A stretch of DNA of 44,636 nt, taken from contig CALKVF010000052.1 of the NCBI GenBank assembly GCA_937996535.1, positions 1 through 44,636 of the forward strand, in the 5' to 3' direction. Origin of the DNA: an uncultured Novosphingobium sp. (GTDB lineage Bacteria > Pseudomonadota > Alphaproteobacteria > Sphingomonadales > Sphingomonadaceae). A program made the translations under genes and the position numbers. Below, one piece after another: positions 1 to 7,361 of the stretch (position 1 is its first letter; each line of letters opens with the position of its first letter). The notes under the pieces were generated by a model that was given only the letters and a program-made list of their open reading frames with translations, was not told the DNA's origin and made no database searches.

Positions 1-920
1 GCGAACATCACCACGCCGATCACCACCATGAAGACCAGCGCGACGACATAGTTGGGATCGGCGAACAGGTGGCGGTTGAACAGCGGATCCTTGGCCGTCA
101 CCAGATGGATCACCGCCATCCACGCGGTCGAGATGCCGACGATCGTGTAGACCCAGGCTTCGAGCGAATCGTACCAGTCGATGTGGTTGCCGCGGTCGAG
201 CAGCAACTGGATCGAGGTTAGAGCCAGCGCGACCAGCGTGAAGCCGGTAAGGTCAAACCGCCGCGTAACCAGCGGGCGCGAGGGCAGCTCGGCCAGCATG
301 ATGACCAGCGAGAGCACCCCCAGCGGCACGTTGACGTAGAACACCGAGCGCCAGTTCCAGTTCTCGGTCAGCCAGCCGCCGAGGATTGGCCCCATGATCG
401 GCCCGATCATGATTCCCATGCCCCACAGCGCCATCATCTGCGGTTGGCGCGAGGGCTTGTTGGTATCGATCATCGCCGCCTGGCTGAGCGGTGAGATGAA
501 CGCGCCCGTTGCGCCTTGGAGGGCGCGGAACAGGACCATTTCGGTGATGTTCTGGGCCATGCCGCAGAGCATCGAGGAAATCACGAAGCCCGCGACCGAG
601 AAGATGAACAGCCGGCGCGAACCAAACCGGTCGGCCAGCCAGCCGGTGATCGGCATGGCTACTGCCATCGCGACGATATAGCTGGTCAGCACCCAGCTGA
701 TTTCGTCAGCCGTGGCGCCCAGTTGCGAGCGCATGTGCGGAATTGCGACATTGGCGATCGTGGTATCGAGCACCTGCAGCAGCGATGCGGTCATGATCCC
801 GACCGTCAGCAGCATCGGGTTTTCGACCGGCAGCAGTGCAACATCGGGCGGCGGCGCCAGGGGCGCGGAGCTCGCGCGGCGGCGGCGGCGCGGCTGGGCA
901 GGGGTGGCGGTGCTCGCCAT
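1..920 (-). CDS. emrB: EmrB/QacA-type MFS multidrug exporter (DHA2 family), 3' end off the window
   Basis: The minus-strand frame opens with ATG at 920 and runs off the left edge, so only about 306 N-terminal residues are visible. After an Arg-rich cytoplasmic N-terminus come hydrophobic segments typical of a 14-helix DHA2 proton antiporter. The conserved motif-A loop (GWLADRFGSRR) and the motif-C-like region (MGPILGGWL) are present, as is LDTTIANVAIP in helix 1, a signature of EmrB/QacA proteins. It should export hydrophobic drugs or lipophilic compounds across the inner membrane. It starts 11 bp after the emrA-like stop, so it is the third gene of a marR-emrA-emrB operon. The family call is secure; the substrate is unknown. 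Confidence 0.93.
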   Translation of the reverse strand, partial: MASTATPAQPRRRRRASSAPLAPPPDVALLPVENPMLLTVGIMTASLLQVLDTTIANVAIPHMRSQLGATADEISWVLTSYIVAMAVAMPITGWLADRFGSRRLFIFSVAGFVISSMLCGMAQNITEMVLFRALQGATGAFISPLSQAAMIDTNKPSRQPQMMALWGMGIMIGPIMGPILGGWLTENWNWRSVFYVNVPLGVLSLVIMLAELPSRPLVTRRFDLTGFTLVALALTSIQLLLDRGNHIDWYDSLEAWVYTIVGISTAWMAVIHLVTAKDPLFNRHLFADPNYVVALVFMVVIGVVMF

Positions 921-931
921 GATCCGCAGCC

Positions 932-2002
932 TTAGTGCTTGCGGCCGTCGATAAAGACTTTGACCTTGCTCGACAGGCCAGCGATCAGCGGGCGCGGGCA
1001 GGCTTCGTCGAGCACGATCCGCACCGGCACGCGCTGGGTCACCTTGACCCAGTTGCCGGTGGCGTTCTGCGCGGGCAGGACCGAAAATTCGCTGCCGGTG
1101 CCGGCCCCGATTGAAGCGACGTGGGCGCGCAGGGCCAGGCCCGGATAGGCATCGAAGCGGATTTCCGCCGGCTGGCCGACCTTCATGTCAGCCAGTTCGG
1201 TTTCCTTGAAATTGGCCTCGATATAGGCGCTCTTGTCGGCCACGATGGTCACCACTGGCAGGCCGGTGACCATTTCCTGACCGATCGTCAGGCGGTCGGC
1301 CTGGCTGATCGTGCCCGAAGTCGGCGCGCGCACTTCGGTGCGGCGCAGGTTCATTTCGATCGTGGCGCGCTGGGCGCGGGCGGCGGCGACTTGCGGATAG
1401 ATCCCGGGAACCTGCGCGCCGGTGGCTAGCTTGGCGGCGGCTTCGCGGCTCTTCGACTGGGCGATGGCGAGCTGGTCCTGAGCCTGCGACACCTGATGCC
1501 GGGCCGCGTCATAGGCGGCCTTGGTGGTGAAACCGCGCTTCCACAACGCTTCCTGACGCACCAGGTTGGTCTGGGCATAGGCGATGTTTTCCTGCGCGGC
1601 GGCGACATCGGCGCCCGACATGGCGCTGGAATTGGCGAGCGCGGTCTCGCTCGCCTGGGCCGTGGCAATCGCGGCATCCGCCTGGGCAAGCTGCAGGTGA
1701 TAGGGTTCGGGATCGATCTGGAACAGCAGATCGCCGGCGTTCACGTGCTGGTTTTCCTTGACGAACACCTTGGTGATCTTGCCGCTCACTTCGGCGCTGA
1801 CCGAAACCTTGTCGAGGTGGACATAGGCATTGTCGGTCGCGACCTTGCCTTGCAGGCTCTGCCAATAGACCACCGCGCCGATCAGCAGCGCCAGTGGCAG
1901 CGAGAGCATCAACGCAAGGCGGCCCCAGTTGCGTGCCGGGCGGATATCCGCTTCGCCCGCTACGGCGCTGGAATCGGCGAACTTGGGATCGGCATCAGCC
2001 AT
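932..2002 (-). CDS. emrA: EmrA/HlyD-family membrane fusion protein
   Basis: A 356-residue periplasmic adaptor. One N-terminal transmembrane helix (about residues 28-47) is followed by a lipoyl/biotinyl-like half motif (AYVHLDKVSVSAEVSG), a long alpha-helical hairpin rich in Ala/Gln, the second lipoyl half and a beta-barrel domain. This is the standard order for EmrA, which links an EmrB inner-membrane pump to a TolC-type outer-membrane channel. The ATG at 2002 overlaps the end of the upstream marR gene by 8 bp and emrB follows 11 bp downstream, which supports co-transcription and translational coupling. No TolC homologue is in view. Function is assigned from family and gene order; the substrate cannot be read from sequence. 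Confidence 0.94.
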   Translation of the reverse strand: MADADPKFADSSAVAGEADIRPARNWGRLALMLSLPLALLIGAVVYWQSLQGKVATDNAYVHLDKVSVSAEVSGKITKVFVKENQHVNAGDLLFQIDPEPYHLQLAQADAAIATAQASETALANSSAMSGADVAAAQENIAYAQTNLVRQEALWKRGFTTKAAYDAARHQVSQAQDQLAIAQSKSREAAAKLATGAQVPGIYPQVAAARAQRATIEMNLRRTEVRAPTSGTISQADRLTIGQEMVTGLPVVTIVADKSAYIEANFKETELADMKVGQPAEIRFDAYPGLALRAHVASIGAGTGSEFSVLPAQNATGNWVKVTQRVPVRIVLDEACPRPLIAGLSSKVKVFIDGRKH

Positions 2003-2447
2003 CGATCAATACCTTGTTGTCACGGTTTTCGCGGCGGGCACCAAGATTGGTGCCGATCGTCGTCAGGACCTGGGCAAATGTTTCGCGCTCATTCGGGCCA
2101 ATCCCGGCGAGCATGTCTTCGAGCAATTGGTCAACGCATTCGCGCAGCGCGGGAATGGCCGTGCGGCTGCGCTCGGTCAGGAACAGCTGGCGGGCCCGGC
2201 GGTCAGCAGGGGCCGGGCGGCGCTCAACCATGCCGGCTTCTTCCATGCGGTCGACCATGCGGCACAGGGTGATCGGCTCGACATCGAGTTCCTCGGCGTA
2301 GAAGCCCTGATTTTCGCCCTCGCTGCGGGTGAGGTGGAACAGCAGGCGCGCCTGCGGGCCAGTCACGCCCAAGGCGCGCACGCGCTCGTCAAAAGCGCGG
2401 CGCAGCAAGCGCGAACGGTCGCCCAGCAGGTAGCCGATGTTCTCCAT
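1995..2447 (-). CDS. MarR-family repressor of the emrAB operon
   Basis: A 150-residue winged-helix regulator. The dimerisation helices lie at both ends and the DNA-recognition helix is near residues 55-75 (ELDVEPITLCRMVDRMEEAG). It is followed by the wing with the MarR-typical DRRARQLFLT stretch. It is the first gene of the marR-emrA-emrB operon and overlaps emrA by 8 bp, so it most likely represses its own operon until an exported compound binds. There is no convincing Shine-Dalgarno sequence ahead of ATG 2447. The predicted promoter (-35 at 2481-2486, -10 at 2459-2464) would start the RNA only about 5 bases before the ATG, so a nearly leaderless mRNA is likely. Confidence 0.93.
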   Translation of the reverse strand: MENIGYLLGDRSRLLRRAFDERVRALGVTGPQARLLFHLTRSEGENQGFYAEELDVEPITLCRMVDRMEEAGMVERRPAPADRRARQLFLTERSRTAIPALRECVDQLLEDMLAGIGPNERETFAQVLTTIGTNLGARRENRDNKVLIDG

Positions 2448-2458
2448 GTGTAAGGGTG

Positions 2459-2486
2459 CATATAATAAGCCTGCTTATGAGGTCAA
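2459..2486 (-). promoter_or_regulatory. Promoter and palindromic operator of the marR-emrAB operon
   Basis: On the minus strand there is a TTGACC -35 box (2486-2481), a 16-bp spacer and a TATATG -10 box (2464-2459). The spacer holds a perfect inverted repeat, ATAAGC-CT-GCTTAT (2465-2478). A MarR dimer bound there would block RNA polymerase directly. A second 10-bp palindrome, CAATATATTG (2497-2506), lies upstream. The repeats are seen directly; repression by the neighbouring MarR protein is inferred. Confidence 0.6.
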
Positions 2487-2576
2487 TGTTGCAGTGCAAT
2501 ATATTGTGCGGCAGCATGACTTGTCGGCCCCGCGCAGCTAGGAGGGCAGGGACTGTGATCGAAGGCGGGAACGGCG

Positions 2577-3329
2577 ATGGACGTGCGACACGAATTCTAT
2601 GCGGGCCATGATGGGGCGCGGCTTGCGCTGCACCGGATCGGGACGGGCCGGCCGCTGGTGCTGCTCCACGGGCTGTTTTCCTCGGCCGAGATGAACTGGA
2701 TCAAGTTCGGCCATGCCGCCTGCCTGGCCGCGGCCGGCTTTGAAGTGCTGATGCCCGATCTGCGCGCCCACGGCCACAGCGCCGCGCCGCACGATCCGGT
2801 GGCCTATCCGGCCGACGTGCTGGCCCACGATGCGATCGCGCTGGTCGAGGCGCTGGGGTTCGATGACTATGACCTTGGCGGGTTTTCGCTGGGGGCGCGC
2901 ACATCGGTGCGGGCGGTGATCGGCGGGCTGCGGCCGGCGCGACTGGTGCTGGGCGGGATGGGGCTTGAAGGGCTGGCCGGTTGGACCGGGCGGCAGGCGT
3001 TCTTCCTCGATGTAATCGCCCGCTACGGCACGATCAAGCCGGGCGATCCGGCCTATATGTCGCAGCAGTTCATGAAGTCGATGCAGGTTGACCGCGAGGC
3101 CGCCCGCCTGCTGCTTCAGACCATGACCGACACCCCGCCCGAAGCACTGGCCGTGCTAGCCATGCCGACCCTGGTAGTCTGCGGCGACGAGGACAATGAC
3201 AACGGCTCGGCCGACCGCTTGGTGGCGGCCTTGCCCAATGCGGCGCGCGCGGTGATCCCCGGCACCCACATGGGCAGCGTGACCGGCCCCGCGCTGGGCG
3301 AGGCTATCCGCGACTTTCTGACCACCTAG
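2577..3329 (+). CDS. alpha/beta-hydrolase fold protein
   Basis: A 250-residue protein with the full alpha/beta-hydrolase signature. The oxyanion region HGLFSS is near residue 31, the nucleophile elbow G-F-S-L-G near residue 102, an acidic residue in the VVCGDEDN segment, and the catalytic histidine in PGTHMG near residue 230. It is predicted to be cytosolic, with no signal peptide or membrane helix. The fold covers esterases, lipases, dehalogenases and C-C hydrolases, and the substrate cannot be decided. The gene lies alone and diverges from marR across about 130 bp. Its stop codon shares the CTAG tetramer with the stop of the convergent globin gene. Confidence 0.88.
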   Translation: MDVRHEFYAGHDGARLALHRIGTGRPLVLLHGLFSSAEMNWIKFGHAACLAAAGFEVLMPDLRAHGHSAAPHDPVAYPADVLAHDAIALVEALGFDDYDLGGFSLGARTSVRAVIGGLRPARLVLGGMGLEGLAGWTGRQAFFLDVIARYGTIKPGDPAYMSQQFMKSMQVDREAARLLLQTMTDTPPEALAVLAMPTLVVCGDEDNDNGSADRLVAALPNAARAVIPGTHMGSVTGPALGEAIRDFLTT

Positions 3330-3766
3330 GCCGCCGCGGTCCTGGGCAAGATACGGTCCCAATCCGCGCGGGCCTTGGCGATCATCGCTTTGAGCCGCGC
3401 GGCCTGACGCTGCCAGACGGCGGCGCAGTTTGGGGTCCACTGGGCCCCGAGAGTCTGGCCAAGTTCCTCGACCAGCAGGTCAACGAAGCCGTCATATTCG
3501 GCGAGCGGCAGATCACCATAGCTGCGATGGGTGGCGACCAGTTCGGCGACCAGCGTCCAGACCCAATCCTCCTCGCAGGCCAGCCCATAAAGGATCTGCA
3601 GCGTTTCGTCGGTCATCCGCCGCGAGGTCGCGTCGGGGCAGAGGAACGCCGCGACGCGCTCTGGGTAGGCCGCGAAAAAGCGTTGATAGAGGCCGTGGCG
3701 CAATTCCACGCCGGTATCGGCAAGGCGCGTCAGGCTGGCTTCCATCACCTTGGCATAGCAGGGCAT
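3326..3766 (-). CDS. Single-domain globin-like haem protein
   Basis: A 146-residue protein that aligns by eye with the globin domain of flavohaemoglobins. Tyr27 in GLYQRFF matches the B10 tyrosine, Phe41 fits the CD1 position, and His80 in ATHRSYG matches the proximal F8 histidine. The G and H helices end with LGAQWTP and an AVWQRQ helix. There is no reductase domain, so it is a stand-alone globin that may bind O2 or NO, or sense haem ligands. The start at 3766 is preferred over an upstream in-frame ATG at 3886 because GGGAG sits just upstream and the homology begins here. The GC-rich hairpin 3776-3791 overlaps that ribosome site. Physiological role unknown. Confidence 0.8.
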   Translation of the reverse strand: MPCYAKVMEASLTRLADTGVELRHGLYQRFFAAYPERVAAFLCPDATSRRMTDETLQILYGLACEEDWVWTLVAELVATHRSYGDLPLAEYDGFVDLLVEELGQTLGAQWTPNCAAVWQRQAARLKAMIAKARADWDRILPRTAAA

Positions 3767-3775
3767 GGCTGTTCT

Positions 3776-3791
3776 CCCGCTATTTTGCGGG
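3776..3791 (-). promoter_or_regulatory. Hairpin covering the ribosome-binding site of the globin gene
   Basis: The sequence CCCGC-AAAATA-GCGGG is a 5-bp perfect stem with a 6-base loop. Its 3' arm overlaps the GGGAG Shine-Dalgarno that serves ATG 3766. It could limit translation. The structure is seen in the sequence; regulation is inferred. Confidence 0.35.
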
Positions 3792-3830
3792 AGCATCGCA
3801 CATTCACGCCATTTGCCAAGCGCGATGCGT

Positions 3831-5264
3831 TTACCGGAACGGCGGCTCGTTGAAGGCGCGCAGCTTGCGGCTGTGGAGGCGGGCACCTTCGGCGCGCAGG
3901 AGGTCGATCGTGGTGGTGCCGATCAGCAGGTGCGCGGCGATGGCTTCTTCATAGAAGCGGTTGGCCTGACCCGGCAGCTTGATTTCACCGTGGAGCGGCT
4001 TGTCCGACACGCAGAGCAGGGTGCCGTAGGGCACGCGGAAGCGATAGCCCTGCGCGGCGATGGTCGCGCTTTCCATGTCGATGCCGATTGCACGGCTCAG
4101 GCTCAGGCGCTGGGCGGACTGGGTATAGCGCAGTTCCCAATTGCGATCGTCGGTGGTGGCGACCGTGCCGGTGCGCATCCGCTTCTTGAGGTTCGCGCCG
4201 ACATCGCCGCTGACCATTTCGGCGGCGCGGGCGAGCGCAATCTGGACTTCGGCGATTGCCGGGATCGGGATTTCGGGCGGCAACACCGGATCGAGCACGT
4301 GATCGTCGCGCAGATAGGCGTGGGCCAGCACATAGTCGCCGATCCGCTGGGTATCGCGCAGCCCGCCGCAATGGCCGATCATCAGCCAGGCTTCGGGGCG
4401 CAGCACGGCCAGGTGATCGCAGATCGTCTTGGCGTTCGATGGGCCAACGCCGATGTTGACCAGGGTGATCCCCATCCGGTCCTCGCGCACGAGGTGATAG
4501 GCCGGCATCTGGTGGCGGCGCCAGGCAGTGTCTGACAGGCGTGCGCGGGCATTGTCGGTCGCTTCATCAAGCAGCAGGCCGCCGGCACCCGACAGCGCGA
4601 CATAGCCGTCCTTGCCGAGCTGCTTGCCCGCCCAGTCGACGAATTCGTCGACATAGCGGTGGTAGTTGGTGAACAGCACGAAGCGCTGGAAATGCTCGGG
4701 CGCGGTGCCGGTGTAGTGGGCGAGACGGGCAAGGCTGAAATCGGTGCGCAGCCCATCGAACAGCGCCAGCGGGACCGCATCGTCCATCCCGTCAACCGCG
4801 ATGCCATCGGCCAGTTCATCGCCGATCATCGCCAGTTCGGTCGAGGGGAAGTGGCGCGCAAGGTCGGCCGGGCGGATGCTGCCCAGCCCGGAACTGGCGT
4901 CGATCACATAAGGGAAGGGGATTTCCTGGGCCGAGCGGCCAACTTCGATCTCGATGGCATAGTCATCGCCCAGCAGGGCGAGCTGTTCAGCGAGGTAATC
5001 GGCGAACAGCGCGGGGCGGGTCACCGTGGTGCTGAAGGTGCCGGGGTGCGACAGCCGGCCAAAGGCGCGGGCGAGGTCCGGGCGGGTTTCGGCGCCGCTG
5101 TAGTGGACTCTGAGTTCGGGATAGCACCAGTCGCGGGCATCGCGGCGCGAGGCGGGGGGAAGGGTGCCGTCGGCGGCAAAGGCTGCGATGTCTGAACGCA
5201 GGGTGGCGACGGCGGCTTCGTAAACGCGGACCAGTTCCGCGATGATCGTTTCTGTCTGTTCCAT
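3831..5264 (-). CDS. amn: AMP nucleosidase
   Basis: A 477-residue protein, close to the roughly 484 residues of E. coli Amn. It hydrolyses AMP to adenine and ribose 5-phosphate and so takes part in purine salvage and control of the adenylate pool. The N-terminal half carries the Amn-specific regulatory domain (GETRPDLARAFGRLS-like region). The C-terminal half is the nucleoside-phosphorylase-like catalytic domain, with MIGHCGGLRD, the IDMES nucleotide-binding motif and VSDKPLHGE containing the catalytic Asp. Start ATG 5264 begins the conserved N-terminus. It is upstream of the globin gene on the same strand with about 64 bp between them, so they could share a transcript. Cytosolic. Confidence 0.95.
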   Translation of the reverse strand: MEQTETIIAELVRVYEAAVATLRSDIAAFAADGTLPPASRRDARDWCYPELRVHYSGAETRPDLARAFGRLSHPGTFSTTVTRPALFADYLAEQLALLGDDYAIEIEVGRSAQEIPFPYVIDASSGLGSIRPADLARHFPSTELAMIGDELADGIAVDGMDDAVPLALFDGLRTDFSLARLAHYTGTAPEHFQRFVLFTNYHRYVDEFVDWAGKQLGKDGYVALSGAGGLLLDEATDNARARLSDTAWRRHQMPAYHLVREDRMGITLVNIGVGPSNAKTICDHLAVLRPEAWLMIGHCGGLRDTQRIGDYVLAHAYLRDDHVLDPVLPPEIPIPAIAEVQIALARAAEMVSGDVGANLKKRMRTGTVATTDDRNWELRYTQSAQRLSLSRAIGIDMESATIAAQGYRFRVPYGTLLCVSDKPLHGEIKLPGQANRFYEEAIAAHLLIGTTTIDLLRAEGARLHSRKLRAFNEPPFR

Positions 5265-5316
5265 CGCGGAGTTATATGGCCGCGTTCAGAAAGTTTCAAC
5301 ACGGCGCATGAAGTGC

Positions 5317-5347
5317 AAAAAGAAAGGGGCGCCGCAGCGCCCCTTTC
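5317..5347 (-). terminator. Rho-independent terminator of rpsF-rpsR-rplI
   Basis: An 11-bp perfect stem (5322-5332 pairs with 5337-5347) closes a CGCA loop and is followed on the minus strand by a run of five T (5321-5317). It sits about 30 bp after the rplI stop. This is the clearest terminator in the window. Confidence 0.9.
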
Positions 5348-5378
5348 CGTGTGTCTTGCGACCGGTGAAGTGAAGCGA

Positions 5379-5978
5379 TCAGGCTTCGGCTTCGCCTTCG
5401 TCGGCAGCCGGAGCTTCGACTTCGAGGTCTTCGCCATTGCCCGGCGTGAAGTCGGTGGCAGCAGCAGCGGCCACGTCGTCTTCGAACATCGCGGCGATGA
5501 CGTCGACGCCCTGGGCCTGCTGGTCGGCTTCGTCCGGCGAGCGGGCGACGTTGACCTTCACAAAGACCGAGACTTCGGGGTGCAGCTGAACGCGCACGTC
5601 GAAGATGCCGATGGTCTTGATCGGGCGTTCCAGCACGATCATCGACTTGGTCAGGTTGGCGCCGTCTTCGTTGAGCGCGTCAACGATGTCGCGCACCGAA
5701 ACCGAACCATACAGCTGGCCCGAGTTCGACGAAGCGCGGATCAGCACGACCGACTTGCCTTCGACGTCCTTCGAGTGGACTTCGGCTTCACCGCGACGCG
5801 AAGCGTTGTCGGCTTCGATCTTAGCGCGGTTGGCTTCGAAGACCTTCTTGTTGGCTTCGTTGGCACGCAGGGCCTTCTTGTTCGGCAGGAGGAAGTTACG
5901 GGCGTAACCGTCCTTCACGGTGACGACGTCACCGATGGTGCCGAGCTTCTCGATGCGTTCGAGGAGGATGATATCCAT
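5379..5978 (-). CDS. rplI: 50S ribosomal protein L9 with long acidic C-terminal tail
   Basis: A 199-residue protein. The N-terminal rRNA-binding domain (MDIILLERIEKLG, GYARNFLLPNKKA) and the C-terminal domain (LYGSVSVRDI, VLERPIKTIGIFDVRVQLHPEV) are both complete by about residue 150. The remaining 50 residues are Ala/Asp/Glu-rich and resemble the extra tails seen on many alphaproteobacterial L9 proteins. L9 binds 23S rRNA near the L1 stalk and helps keep the reading frame. It is the last gene of the rpsF-rpsR-rplI operon and is followed by a strong terminator. Confidence 0.97.
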   Translation of the reverse strand: MDIILLERIEKLGTIGDVVTVKDGYARNFLLPNKKALRANEANKKVFEANRAKIEADNASRRGEAEVHSKDVEGKSVVLIRASSNSGQLYGSVSVRDIVDALNEDGANLTKSMIVLERPIKTIGIFDVRVQLHPEVSVFVKVNVARSPDEADQQAQGVDVIAAMFEDDVAAAAATDFTPGNGEDLEVEAPAADEGEAEA

Positions 5979-5992
5979 GTTGGCTTCCTCTC

Positions 5993-6217
5993 TTACTTCA
6001 CGAGGTAGGGCAGCAGGCCCAGGTGACGGGCGCGCTTGATCGCCTGCGACAGTTCACGCTGCTTCTTGGCAGAAACGGCGGTGATGCGCGAAGGCACGAT
6101 CTTGCCACGTTCAGACATGTAGTTCTGAAGCAGGCGCGTGTCCTTGTAGTCGATCGAGGGCGAGTTCTTGCCCGAGAACGGGCAGCTCTTGCGGCGGCGG
6201 AAAAACGGACGAGCCAT
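5993..6217 (-). CDS. rpsR: 30S ribosomal protein S18
   Basis: 74 residues, the normal length. It contains the S18 signature region FFRRRKSCPFSG at the start, then DYKDTRLLQNYMSERGKIVPSRIT and the basic C-terminal KRARHLGLLPY. S18 pairs with S6 on the small-subunit platform. It lies 3 bp after rpsF and 14 bp before rplI in the usual operon order. The start is fixed by the conserved N-terminus. Confidence 0.97.
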   Translation of the reverse strand: MARPFFRRRKSCPFSGKNSPSIDYKDTRLLQNYMSERGKIVPSRITAVSAKKQRELSQAIKRARHLGLLPYLVK

Positions 6218-6220
6218 GAC

Positions 6221-6583
6221 TTAGAACTCCTCGCGTTCGCGGCGGCGGGTGCGTTCGCGATCCTGCTTGCGCATCTGGACCGACGGACCGGCTTCGTGTT
6301 CGTCAACGCGCACGGTGAGCCAGCGGATCACGTCTTCGTTGATCGCGGTCTGGCGTTCCAGCTCGGCAACGGTGCCGGCGGGCGCTTCGATGTTCAACAT
6401 CACGAAGTGCGCCTTGCGGTTGCGCTTGATCTTGTAGGCGAGGTTCTTGAGGCCCCAGGTTTCGGTCTTGGTGACCTTGCCCTGGTTGGCTTCGACGATC
6501 TCGGTGGCGGTGGCGGCAAGCGCATCGACTTGCGCCTGGCTAAGGTCCTGGCGTGCCAGGAACACGTGCTCATATAGAGCCAC
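6221..6583 (-). CDS. rpsF: 30S ribosomal protein S6
   Basis: 120 residues with the S6 fold landmarks: MALYEHVFLARQD, the helix with GGK-like NQGKVTKTETWGLKNLAYKIKR region, and AHFVMLNIEAP. The basic/acidic C-terminal tail after VDEHEAG is longer than in E. coli before modification but is common in alphaproteobacteria. It is the first gene of the operon and is preceded by AAGGAAGC, a good ribosome site. About 240 bp of non-coding sequence upstream contains two hairpins that may form an autoregulatory leader. Confidence 0.97.
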   Translation of the reverse strand: MALYEHVFLARQDLSQAQVDALAATATEIVEANQGKVTKTETWGLKNLAYKIKRNRKAHFVMLNIEAPAGTVAELERQTAINEDVIRWLTVRVDEHEAGPSVQMRKQDRERTRRREREEF

Positions 6584-6622
6584 GGCAGCTTCCTTTATCT
6601 ATCTAACCGATCGCTGGCTGTT

Positions 6623-6674
6623 CCGCACCATTGCGGGGCCCCTCCGGCTTTCTTGGGTTTCCCGATCGCTCGGG
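6623..6674 (-). promoter_or_regulatory. Possible S6:S18-responsive leader of the rpsF operon
   Basis: The 5' region of rpsF on the minus strand holds two perfect hairpins. CCCGA-GCGA-TCGGG lies at 6661-6674, and CCGCA-ATGG-TGCGG at 6623-6636, with a GC-rich GGAGGGGCC segment between them. rpsF operons in several phyla carry leader RNAs bound by the S6:S18 complex. The hairpins are real; matching this RNA family is a guess that needs a covariance-model search. Confidence 0.3.
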
Positions 6675-6827
6675 AAGAGGCGCCCTTAGCGATCGCAGGG
6701 GCGAATGCAAGGAAAAACGGCATCAAATGCGGCTGGCGCGCGGCTTTTGCGGGCCGGCTTTGCGCAAGGTCAAGGACAGCCATGCTGCACTTGCTAACAA
6801 GTCGCCGCAGCCAATGGAGAAGTGCTC

Positions 6828-7361
6828 ATGACCGTCGATCAAGCCGCCGCCCCCGCGATCACCGAAGTGCGCACCCGCTCGGGCGCGGTGCTGGCCGTGC
6901 GCCCCGTGCGCGGTGAGGACGAACCGCTGCTTGAGGAATTCTTCGACCGGGTCAGCGACGAGGATCGCCGCTTCCGCTTTCTTTCGGCGCACAAGCATCT
7001 GGGGCACCAGCAATTGGCGCCGATGGTCGAGGTCGATCATTTCCGCACCGAAAGCTGGATCGCCTTTGACGAGGCCAGCGGCGCGGTGATCGGCACGGCC
7101 ATGCTCGCCTGCGACAATCCGATGGACACCGGCGAAGTCGCGGTTTCGGTATGCCGCACCTGGCGCGGCCAGGGGGTGGGTTGGGCCTTGCTCGACGTGA
7201 TCGCCGATGCCGCGCGCCACCGCGGACTGCGCCGGGTGATCTCGATCGAGGACCGCGAAAACCACGCCGCGATCGAGCTTGAGCGCGAAAAGGGCTTTAC
7301 CCCCCACGCGGTGGAGGGCGACGCGACGCTGGTCCTGCTCGAAAAGCTGCTGCGCGACTAG
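6828..7361 (+). CDS. GNAT-family N-acetyltransferase
   Basis: A 177-residue protein with a GNAT fold. The acetyl-CoA-binding motif A appears as WRGQGVGWALLDVIADAARHRG near residue 115, followed by the typical beta-strand and helix in IEDRENHAAIELEREKGF. The N-terminal half contains RFRFLSAHKHL, seen in acetyltransferases related to protein-lysine acetylation. ATG 6828 is preferred over GTG 6822 because GGAG at 6816-6819 is 8 bases upstream of it. The substrate is unknown. The stop codon shares CTAG with the stop of the convergent Mur-ligase gene. Confidence 0.88.
   Translation: MTVDQAAAPAITEVRTRSGAVLAVRPVRGEDEPLLEEFFDRVSDEDRRFRFLSAHKHLGHQQLAPMVEVDHFRTESWIAFDEASGAVIGTAMLACDNPMDTGEVAVSVCRTWRGQGVGWALLDVIADAARHRGLRRVISIEDRENHAAIELEREKGFTPHAVEGDATLVLLEKLLRD

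Noticed and set aside
3767..3886. Longer N-terminus for the globin (start at 3886)
   Set aside because: The extra 40 residues do not resemble globin sequence, and the only good ribosome site lies just ahead of 3766.
6746..6774. TTGACC at 6769-6774 (minus strand) as the rpsF promoter
   Set aside because: At 17 bp spacing the -10 position reads CGCAAA, which is not a usable match, so no promoter is annotated.
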